Source: Aureococcus anophagefferens (taxonomy: Eukaryota > Sar > Pelagophyceae > Pelagomonadales > Pelagomonadaceae). From it: DNA of 47,940 nucleotides. The notes under the pieces were generated by a model. The model made no database searches, was not told the DNA's origin, and saw only the letters and a program-made list of their open reading frames with translations. Where the stretch lies: positions 2,090,662 to 2,138,601 of the forward strand of contig NW_008705561.1 in assembly GCF_000186865.1 (NCBI RefSeq), written 5' to 3'. Shown piece after piece: positions 42,101-47,940 of this stretch. A program made the translations under genes and the position numbers. Position 1 is the first letter of the stretch. The number at the start of each line of letters is the position of its first letter.

Positions 42101-42652
42101 GCGCCGCGGCGCGCCCGCGGGCCTCCGCGGCGCGGCGACGTAGAGCCGGAGCGACAGGTTCAGCGACGCGCACGCGAAGCTCCCTAAACACCCGACGGCG
42201 AAGGCCGCGCCGCGCGGCGCCGCCGGCGCGTTCGCCGCCATGACGACGATGGCGAAGAGCGAGCACGCGTAGAGCATCCAGCCGAGCGCCTGGACCGTGA
42301 CGAAGCCGCCGCCGCCCTCGAACGGCTGGAGCGCGCGCCACCCGGGGTGCGCGTAGTAGCCCGCGACGACGGTCAGCACGCCCGCCCAGGCCGTGGCTAA
42401 TGCCATAGCCGCCTCCTCGAGCCGCACCTCCTCGACCAAACGGGCCCGGCCGTGGAGCTCCAGGTCCAGGGCCAGGGCCATGACCAGCGCCGTGAGGCCG
42501 GCGCTGAGCGCGCGGATCTCGAGCGCCTCGCGCGGCCGCCGCGCGTCGGCCTCGCCGATGGCCGCCTCCGGCTTGCGCGGCGGCGTGGCATTGTTGCCCG
42601 CCGAAGGTGGCTCATTGTTGCCCGCCGAAGGCGGCTCAGGCAGATCCACCAT
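39143..42652 (-). CDS. Giant multi-pass protein: threefold membrane repeat + F-box + RING-CH (MARCH-like) (1169 aa)
   Basis: ATG at 42652. After a polar N terminus, three homologous membrane modules lie at ~45-170, ~190-345 and ~355-475. Each has the motif PFEGGGGFVTVQALGWMLY, PFDGGSRFVLLQALAWTLC or VGGPKFVITQACGWMLY. An acidic cytosolic loop (~480-610) and another membrane block (~615-740) follow. Residues ~784-829 are F-box-like (SVPEEVWLLVEAHLRAPDLA, ending RWRRLFARRG). Residues ~916-978 are a C4HC3 RING-CH finger (CGIC, CAAC, AHRRCLERR, CARCG), followed by about four helices. RING-CH membrane E3 ligases ubiquitinate membrane cargo. The combination with an F-box and the membrane repeat is not one I recognise. 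Confidence 0.75.
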   Translation of the reverse strand: MVDLPEPPSAGNNEPPSAGNNATPPRKPEAAIGEADARRPREALEIRALSAGLTALVMALALDLELHGRARLVEEVRLEEAAMALATAWAGVLTVVAGYYAHPGWRALQPFEGGGGFVTVQALGWMLYACSLFAIVVMAANAPAAPRGAAFAVGCLGSFACASLNLSLRLYVAAPRRPAGAPRRRSARRGTLTALALLLALSGVVLCGAGDALARAGLADRPSPLAAALLAALEASAPSLIASGAGCLGIGALVTHGVHGPLAVGGYRPWMPFDGGSRFVLLQALAWTLCGVVSDVLLAVGPGAAGRIAGFPLALGVAGAAANVVLVASLDHFEADKPASRARAPPSPRASPERLAALLFLACSVVGFALGIYAPRYAGEKAPAYVMATFLAHGAAPLAHVGGARARRGYGVFMVGVGGPKFVITQACGWMLYSVSVLATIVVLCLNDAAPRPLMVALAPLAVISSGIIVASVPLFEAQETAFPEATGGDSADVERCRRAWGVSCDAAKLFADDGAGGAPARAAAARAACEELWRLRQAAASAPARALLDAAVAALGADAASSLGLDIDPREEPADDDDDPDPGDLRLGDDLALDGGLARRRRRRRAAVEFLGVLAAPLASALGVGLLATAESLEGQLSPALAACACAATFAAAPLQFRLERGDRGGGRFVALRLVALAAWSFAVLASLAALLRYSLGRGRGAISREFFGDASGSPSPHALLGLGGVGLQGLALLLSEASGAPKHRESKPASPRKAPKPDWRRRLALVLDREDGGRDGGRLSARSVPEEVWLLVEAHLRAPDLATLAATAKRQTWCSVYAKPARWRRLFARRGAPRAAAAARAAVAAPAASPLAALGDCYDRLEAMLAFAFSRGRSRAARRGSFSRAPPAAVADDGARALGWKFACFLHDRGAPVLRCGICGDVDDAQGPNEFVLAPCAACGADGAAHRRCLERRAGLPVVAGAAGAAGRDVGACARCGRGLAPGLRHPAGPRELGACLWRDRHRVAARAARVAAHFFFCFAVATRLEARAAGRVARTCGASAAGAGRRAAFAAWLAVQCSLVHLFASPAFSVMVSRIWTGPRDHVRFYLRLYAYYVGAGAAVVAHFSPLAGLLAQVDCAAPSAFRRCAAALLGLASWLNLAGYAAVSSASLFLFAKANYHLLTVADTA
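42585..42640 (-). repeat. Two-copy 24-bp in-frame repeat
   Basis: The words ctcattgttgcccgccgaag and gcattgttgcccgccgaagg lie 24 nt apart at the start of the giant membrane-protein gene and duplicate PPSAGNN in the protein. A recent slippage product. Confidence 0.6.
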
Positions 42653-42819
42653 CGTGTCGAGGCCCCAGCAGCATTCTCATTGGTCGAGCCGCGCGCCGCA
42701 GGCCTCGGCCCGCGGAGCCGTGTCGTACGCTCCGCCGTCGAGCCGTTATCGAGCGCCTCCTGAGCGCTTCGCTTCAATACCACAGATTTAAAATGACCTA
42801 TTTTCCCCGGCGGCCGGCG

Positions 42820-43593
42820 TCACGCAGCCTTCTTCGCGTCGTCGCCGGCGCCCAGCACCTTCTTGACGAAGCCCCGGTGGATGGACCGGAACCAGAACCC
42901 GGAGAGGAAGAAGAGGAACATGAAGGTCGCCGGGTAGGCGTATTTGTGGGCGCCGAGGACCGTGTCCCAGGACTTCGCCGGGTCCCGCCGCGCGTCCGCG
43001 ACGTAGAGGGCCGTGATGGCCGGGAAGAGCACGAGGCGGAAGGGGATGTAGCAGGCCCAGAGCGAGACGCCGTTGAAGATCGTGAACCACTCGGGCCACC
43101 ACTCCTTGGCGTGGGGGTGCTTGGAGAAGAGGACGCCCTGGAGGAAGATCGTCGACACCTCCGAGAGGCCCGCGGCGCAGCCGAAGAAGTGGCAGCGGCC
43201 GTCCGTGAGCGCGACGCCGTAGGCGACGATGGAGATGACGTGGTGCGCAAGCATCTGGAAGAGCTTCGCGCCGAGCTCCGTCGTGCCGACCTCGACGAAG
43301 CAGCCGCAGACCTGCGCCGCGACGTAGAGCCGGAAGAAGACGTAGGATTCCTCCGTCGTGCCCGTCCAGCGCGTCTCCAGGTCCACGTGGAGCTCGCGCA
43401 CGGCCGCGAAGGCGTGGTAGAGCAGCAGGAACACAAAGGGGTACCACCAGAGGAGGTGCGTGTAGGCCAGCCGCTCCGGCGTGCCCCGCTTCGTGAGCCC
43501 GAAATGGATGGCGAGTAGCGAGATGGCGATGTAGACGCAGTAGGCGCCGACGGCCGACCGCTCCGCGGCCGGGTCTCGCGGCGCGTCGAGCAT
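42820..43593 (-). CDS. TLC (TRAM-LAG1-CLN8) domain membrane protein (257 aa)
   Basis: ATG at 43593. About six to seven hydrophobic helices. The TLC core is visible: YVAAQVCGCFVEVGTTELGA, KLFQMLAHHVISIVAYGVAL (the HH pair is the family hallmark), a Cys-containing loop CHFFGCAAGLSEVSTIFL, then EWFTIFNGVSLWACYIPFRL. Positions and size fit TLCD/TMEM56-like proteins rather than the longer ceramide synthases, which also carry a homeobox or a Lag1 motif not seen here. The family acts on lipid composition, for example ceramide or phosphatidylethanolamine handling in ER/plasma membrane. A Lys-rich C terminus (GAGDDAKKAA) is consistent with ER retrieval (KKxx-like, imperfect). Tentative link in theme, not position, with the ceramidase-like gene. 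Confidence 0.8.
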   Translation of the reverse strand: MLDAPRDPAAERSAVGAYCVYIAISLLAIHFGLTKRGTPERLAYTHLLWWYPFVFLLLYHAFAAVRELHVDLETRWTGTTEESYVFFRLYVAAQVCGCFVEVGTTELGAKLFQMLAHHVISIVAYGVALTDGRCHFFGCAAGLSEVSTIFLQGVLFSKHPHAKEWWPEWFTIFNGVSLWACYIPFRLVLFPAITALYVADARRDPAKSWDTVLGAHKYAYPATFMFLFFLSGFWFRSIHRGFVKKVLGAGDDAKKAA

Positions 43594-44849
43594 GAATAAG
43601 GTCCGCGAGAAAAATAGACAAACGCCAGAGGAGAGTCAACGAACATGATGCCGCCAAAGTTGCACACACTTGCCTTTTCCGATGCTATGGCTCGGCGCCC
43701 GCCCTGCGCGCGCCCCGGGCGGCGGGCCCCGGGCCCCGGTCGCGGTTGCCGCGGCCCCGGCGCGGTGTCCGCGGCCTGCGGTGCGCGCGGGGCAGCCCTC
43801 GTCGGCCCGTCGGCGGCGGCGGCGCGGGCCGGGCTGCCACACGGTGGCGGGTGCCGGGGCGAGGACTTCGGCGTCACTGCGGCGGCGCGCGGATGCTCCG
43901 ACACCCTTTCCGGCGTCTGCGGCGGTCGGGTTCGCGCGTGGGGGCGCGGGCGGCCCGGACGCCGCGGACTTTTTTTTGGGAATTTTAACGAATGCTCGCA
44001 CCTGCTCAGGCGTGGCACCCTGGTTGGCTGGCGCCGGTGCGGCTTTGCTCTCTTCCCGCGGACCGATGCGGCGCTCGGGACGACGTGGCACTCTGACTGG
44101 CCGGCGCTGTTGGCTCTCGAAGACCTCCGGGCGGCCTTTGGCCCGCGGATTTTTTCTTTTCTTTTTTTTCTACGGGCCGGTGCGACACTCGGACAACACC
44201 AGGGTTTTTCAGCATGATTCTCATCATCACATGCTTTTTCCCCTAGTCCTCCGGAAGCGGCCCTCCAGAGCTGGAGCAAGGTCTTCCCGGGGGGTGCGGT
44301 GGCCTCGTCTTCCCAGCCTCGTGTCAAAGGACAAGGCTGTAGTCGACAAAGGGGCGGTGTCAATCCGGTTCCGCATCGTCGACGAGCTCCTGCCCAAGAG
44401 CACGATGCCGCCAGACGGCGGTCCCAGGTCGCGGACCGAGGTCCCGGCTGCGTACGGACCCCTGAAGCGGTGATCCCCTCTGGGTGGCGGCGAACCGAGA
44501 AGGCCGCTCAAGTGAAAGGCGGGCGCCGGGGGGAACGTGGTTCTCTGACCCTGACGGCGGCGTCGGCGCGGTGTCTAGAAACCTCGTGCGTTCTGGCCGT
44601 GTCCGGCGCCAATGCTGGATGGAAAACCGGACCCGCCCTGAGTATGGCATGTCCGCGCGGGCCGCGAAGCGAGTCCACGGACTGCGAGTGAGCCCCCGCG
44701 CGCCTGGCCCCTCGGAGCTAGATGCCAGCCCGGCCGCCCGTGGCGGTCGCGGCTAGGCTTGGAGTCCCAGTGCCGCAAGGCCTGGTGCCGCAAACCCCCC
44801 GGGTAGGCCCTCTAGCTGTTAACCTCTCCTAGCCTAGCACACCAGAAGC
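43594..44849. other. 1.26-kb region without a convincing gene; degenerate tandem repeat
   Basis: Pyrimidine- and G/C-rich runs are mixed with homopolymer T tracts (ttttttttgggaa at ~43971, attttttcttttctttttttt at ~44150). Two diverged ~150-nt units are recognisable: one around 43945-44065 and one around 44070-44215. Both contain a cgggcggcc...ccgcgga-T-tract and a tggca-ccctg/ctctg-ggctggcgc/ggccggcgc block. The minus-strand frame 43636-44091 is open with a patch EQVRAFVKIPKKKSAASG that is repeated in degraded form in the second unit. It may be a decaying gene or repeat element. Not rRNA or tRNA as far as I can see. Confidence 0.35.
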
Positions 44850-46779
44850 ATGGTCTTCCCGAAGCCCGGGCTGCTCCTCCTCGTCGTCCCGCTGGCCCAG
44901 GCCCTCGACAATGGCGTCGGCCTCACGCCGCCCATGGGGTTCAACGACTACCAGACGGGCCTCGGCGTCGCGGACCTCGAGGCCGTCGCCGACGCCTTCG
45001 AGTCCCTGGGCCTGCGCGCCGCGGGCTACGCGTTCATCAACAGCGACGCCGGCTGGCAGAGCGGGCGCAACGCCACGAGCGGCGCGCCGACGCCAAACAT
45101 GGCGTCGCTCGCCGCGGCGCTCGGCGCCCGGGGCTTCGGCCTCGGCCTCTACAGCGCGCTGAGTTCGGTGCAGTGCGGCGGCGACCCCGGCGGCCTCTAC
45201 CACGAGGCCGTCGACGCGGCGGCCTACGCGGCGTGGAACGTGTCCTACGTCAAGTACGACAACTGCGCCGAGTACGCCCTCGAGCCCACGGCGCGGGTCC
45301 TGCCCATGCGCCGCGCGCTCAACGCGACGGGCCGGCGCGTCGTCTTCTCGACGGAGCCCTTCGACCTCGCGCCGAATCTGCGCGCGCACCTGGCGAACCT
45401 CTGGCGCACGACGACGGACGTCGCCGCGGACGCGGGCAAGGTCTACGTCAATATCGATTTGAACGACAAGTGGGCCGAGTTCGCGGGGCCGGGCGGCTTC
45501 AACGACCCGGACATGCTCCAGGTCGGCAAGCTCGGGGGCAACGGCGGCGACGACGACGTGTCCAACTTTGTGCTCTGGGCCGTCGCCAAGGCGCCGCTCC
45601 TGCTGAGCGTCAACGTCTCGACCCTAGCTCCGCGGCTCCTCGCGCTCGCGAAGAACGCGAAGATTCTCGCCGTCAACCAGGACGCGCTCGGCGTCCAGGG
45701 CCGCAAGGTCGCCGTCGATGGCGCCGCGACGCTCCTCGACGTCGGCGTCGAGCCCTGCGCCGCGCCCGACGCCTTCGGCGACGACCCGGCGTCCGTCGCG
45801 GAGGTCGCCGCTTCGAAGCAGACCTTCGACGTCGTCCCGTCGGGCGGCGCGAGCCTCCTGCGGAGCGGCTTCTACGCCGGCCGCTGCCTCGCGCTCGCCG
45901 CGCCCGTGCCCGTCGCCTACGCGCCGCCGCGGACGACGAAGCCGGCGTGGTCCGCCCCGCTTCGCGCCGCGCTCGCGCCGTGCGACGCGGACGACGCGGC
46001 GCAGCGCTGGACCTTCTCGACGCCCGCGGCCGTCGCCTACGGCGGCGACGCGCCCGCGGCGTCGCTCTTCTCCCTCGCGACCAACGGGTCCCTGCTGACG
46101 CTGCTGCCCGAGACGGACGCCGCGCGCGCCGTGAACCACGTCGGCGGCGGCCCGCCGGCCTACGGCGCCGCGGGCGCCGCGGAGCCCTGCGAGTCACCCC
46201 GCGTCCCGCGGCCGATGTTCGAGAGACGTCGGGTGGGAAACATCGTGAACGACGTTCTTCGTAGGCAAGGCGCGGAACTGCGACGCCTACGCGCCGTCCC
46301 AGCTCTGGGCCTACGACCCGGACACGCGGCAGATCGTCTCGGGGAATTTCACCGCGTCCATCAACGCCGAGTGGCTCACGGCCAAGGCCCCGGGCCCGGG
46401 CCGCCGCTGCCTCGCCGCGATCCACTCCGCGGACATGGCGGGCGCGGCGACGGGCGACACGGAGGCCTGGGCCGGGCCCCTCGCGGGCGGCGCCTTCGCC
46501 GTCGTCCTGCACAACCGCCGCGGGCCGGACAACGCGACCGCGGCGCTGCCGCTCGCGCTTTTGAACGAGACGCGGCGGTTCTGGTCCTACGCGTCGCTGC
46601 CGTCGTTCCGCCGCCTCGGCTACGCGTCCCGCGTGCCGCCCATGCCCGCGGCCGCCGCGGCCTACGTCGCGTCGGACCTCGAGACGGGCGAGGTCCTCGG
46701 CCCGCTGCGCCTCGCGGAGTCGCTCGCCGCGCCCGTGGCGAAGGGCAGCGCGCGCGTCTTCCGCCTCGCGCCCCAGTAA
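44850..46779 (+). CDS. GH27 alpha-galactosidase with C-terminal extension and a GC-AG intron (617 aa)
   Basis: Exons 44850-46188 and 46265-46779. A signal peptide (MVFPKPGLLLLVVPLAQA) precedes the GH27 start LDNGVGLTPPMGFNDY. The nucleophile Asp137 is in VKYDNCAEY, the proton donor is probably Asp190 in WRTTTD, and GGFNDPDML is at 215-223. INSDAGWQ (63-70) is the substrate loop. The barrel is followed by a beta-rich C-terminal part (residues ~290-617) that contains AAQRWTF and, after the intron, PSQLWAYDPDTRQ, which look like ricin-type QxW motifs. It also has NETRRFW and LLNETRRFWSYASLP, typical of an Ig-like tail. Function: release of terminal alpha-galactose, extracellular or vacuolar. Confidence 0.8.
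46189..46264 (+). other. GC-AG intron, 76 nt
   Basis: The upstream exon ends CCCT and the intron starts GCGAGT (a classical donor with GC for GT) and ends TTCTTCGTAG. Phase 1: T|GC AAG restores frame (CKARNCDAYAPSQLW). A GT donor at 46193 gives the wrong phase, so GC use is forced by the frame. The interior has an inverted repeat CGATGTT/AACATCG (46213-46219, 46239-46245). The 8 nt at the intron start and after the acceptor (gcgagtca, gcaaggcg) match at 5 of 8. Confidence 0.65.
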
Positions 46780-46824
46780 CATACATGCGTCGAGGACCGT
46801 CGTGCGGACGCGGCTAAGCGAAGT

Positions 46825-47655
46825 TTAAAACCCGTTGAGGACCGTCGTGCGGAAGCGGAGGCGCTTCGCGGGCTCGAGCGTGGCCTTGACCTTGGACTTC
46901 GTCGCCTTGAGCGTGTGGAGGAGCGCGACGAGGTTCTCCGACGACGTGACCTTCTTCCGCGGCGACGACGCCGGCGCCCTGGGCGCGGTCGGCGCGTCGA
47001 GGAGCGCCGCGTCCGCGTAGTAGGACAGGCCCGTGACGACGAGGCGCGCGTGGCACCAGATGAGGTGCTCCCCGACGACGCAGATCAGCGAGAGCCAGTC
47101 CGGGCAGGCGTCGACGGGGAGGAGCATGCCCGCGGCGATGAAGGGCGCCGAGAGCAGCTCGCAGGCGCCGGCGGCCTTGCGGAGCCGCGCGGCCCCGGGC
47201 GCCTTCGCGAGGCCGAGGCGCTCGCGGTCGCCGTCGACGAAGAGCGACCGCGCGCCCTGCGTGATGAGCCAGGACCCGCCGTAGACGCCGCCGAGCACGC
47301 TGTGGATCGCCGGGAAGTTGCGGATGTCGTAGACGAGGCAGAGCGACATGGACGCCCAGCCGAAGCAGAGGCAGCCCGCGGACGCGGCCCAGACCGCCGC
47401 GGCGCGCCGCGCCGCCGGCGACCGGTCCGCGCGCTCGGCCAGCACGCGCCAGAGCAGCCGCAGCTCGATGACGAAGTGGATGGCGATGTACAGGTTCCAC
47501 CAGACGCCGGCGATCGCCGCGGCCGTCGGGTGCGTCACGAAATCGCTCATCATCATGTTCGGCCATCTCTGGTCGTCCCAGGCGATGCAGCAGGCGACGA
47601 CGTTCGCCGCTGTGCAGCCCACGCAGGCCAGCACGAGACCCGCGCGGTAGAACAT
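46825..47655 (-). CDS. Multi-pass membrane protein, possibly DRAM/Frag1-like (276 aa)
   Basis: ATG at 47655 (MFYRAGLVLACVGCTAANVV) is preferred because it directly precedes the first helix; in-frame ATGs at 47733 and 47769 would add 26 or 38 low-complexity residues. Five to six hydrophobic segments span residues ~3-240, with the segment DQRWPNMMMSDFVTHPTA after helix 1, and CLCFGWASMSLCLVYDIR then FPAIHSVLGGVYGGSWLIT. These resemble the F-P-x-I-S and H-x-x-x-A pattern of the Frag1/DRAM/Sfk1 family, whose members modulate autophagy or phosphoinositide signalling. The C-terminal ~60 residues are basic and Ser/Lys-rich. Family assignment is weak; the membrane topology is solid. Confidence 0.55.
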   Translation of the reverse strand: MFYRAGLVLACVGCTAANVVACCIAWDDQRWPNMMMSDFVTHPTAAAIAGVWWNLYIAIHFVIELRLLWRVLAERADRSPAARRAAAVWAASAGCLCFGWASMSLCLVYDIRNFPAIHSVLGGVYGGSWLITQGARSLFVDGDRERLGLAKAPGAARLRKAAGACELLSAPFIAAGMLLPVDACPDWLSLICVVGEHLIWCHARLVVTGLSYYADAALLDAPTAPRAPASSPRKKVTSSENLVALLHTLKATKSKVKATLEPAKRLRFRTTVLNGF

Positions 47656-47815
47656 GGCGTGCAACGCTCCACCGGTCGGGCGCGGTGACGGTCTTCCTTT
47701 GCTGAATTCTTCGTGCGTGCCGCTTCTCGGCATGAAGAAAGTACGTGCCGGCAAGGCTGCCCCGATCAAATATCAAAAGGTCAATGTAAGACGTTTCACC
47801 CGACTGCCCTCCGTG

Positions 47816-47940
47816 ATGCGCACCATGCAGGCCCCTGCCAAGGGTCGTGGGCTATCCCAGGCGCAGCCCTCGAGAAGCGCCTCGACGCCCGCACCGCCGG
47901 CGCGCACCCCCCGCGGAGACCATGGGCACGTGCGCGAGTT
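47816..47940 (+). CDS. Possible start of a further gene (3' truncated)
   Basis: ATG at 47816 (or 47825) opens a frame that runs to the window end without a stop. It reads MRTMQAPAKGRGLSQAQP followed by Ser/Pro/Ala/Arg-rich sequence. Forty codons are too few to judge, and the high GC makes chance ORFs likely. It would be divergent from the DRAM-like gene over ~160 nt. Confidence 0.25.
   Translation, partial: MRTMQAPAKGRGLSQAQPSRSASTPAPPARTPRGDHGHVRE

Noticed and set aside
43700..44850. Ribosomal RNA or spacer
   Set aside because: The dense G/C runs look rRNA-like at first, but I could not recognise any conserved rRNA core word and the region has no flanking rRNA genes.
46193..46264. GT-AG intron starting at 46193 in the alpha-galactosidase gene
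   Set aside because: It leaves the downstream exon in the wrong frame; the donor at 46189 (GC) gives the only in-frame join with the acceptor at 46264.

Overview
This is a window of nuclear DNA from a small, very GC-rich eukaryote, most likely a pelagophyte-type stramenopile alga of the Aureococcus/Pelagomonas kind. That assignment is inference from four observations. Third codon positions are overwhelmingly G or C. The genes include eukaryote-only families (RGS, FHA, MYND, SET, F-box, TLC, EF-hand). One protein has a heterokont-type plastid signal cleaved at ASA|F. Two introns are recent introner elements, a class of DNA-transposon-derived intron known from Aureococcus anophagefferens. Genes lie on both strands with tiny spacers: stops of convergent neighbours are 2-7 nt apart or overlap, and divergent starts are about 90-200 nt apart. 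Most genes have no intron; introns that can be deduced from reading frame are 53-81 nt, apart from the two introners (200 and 212 nt). The long open frames opposite most genes come from the shortage of A+T-rich stop codons.

Layout. 1-1426: 3' end of a proline-rich protein with a C-terminal auxilin-like J domain. About 1430-8160: a lower-GC island with a leucine-rich-repeat gene, a MYND zinc-finger gene and three tandem MYND + RING-like + Sel1 paralogues, separated by decaying copies of one ~250 bp segment. 8164-13376: a multi-pass TOM1/THH1-like protein and, divergent from it, an EF-hand + DUF726 (TMCO4-like) lipase interrupted by introner 1 and by a 132 bp assembly gap. 13421-18800: TPR protein, coiled-coil protein, alkaline-ceramidase-like enzyme, CCHC zinc-knuckle protein, SET methyltransferase, and a secreted double cytochrome-b5-like protein. 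18891-24024: duplicated 2OG-Fe(II) oxygenase-like protein, a small basic protein, a plastid-targeted Ala/Pro-rich protein and a GT-B-like glycosyltransferase. 24118-29069: Golgi-type glycosyltransferase, FKBP isomerase, FHA protein and an F-box-like gene with a hairpin intron. 29070-35865: SLC13/citrate-type transporter, RGS protein, methyltransferase carrying introner 2, short-chain dehydrogenase, and an unknown protein. 35933-43593: JmjC/cupin oxygenase, secreted GT61-like protein, a very large multi-pass protein combining F-box and RING-CH domains, and a TLC-domain protein. 43594-44849 has no convincing gene. 44850-47769: GH27 alpha-galactosidase and a multi-pass DRAM/Frag1-like protein. 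A possible new gene starts near 47816.

There is no operon logic and no single pathway. Loose themes are glycan and lipid handling (four glycosyl-enzyme genes, ceramidase-like and TLC proteins, DUF726 lipase), Fe/2OG or haem-type proteins, and ubiquitin-type domains. The most interesting signals are the two introners, which share a core sequence, have 8-bp target duplications that supply the 5' splice site, and sit in opposite orientations relative to transcription; and the F-box/RING-CH membrane fusion with a threefold internal repeat.
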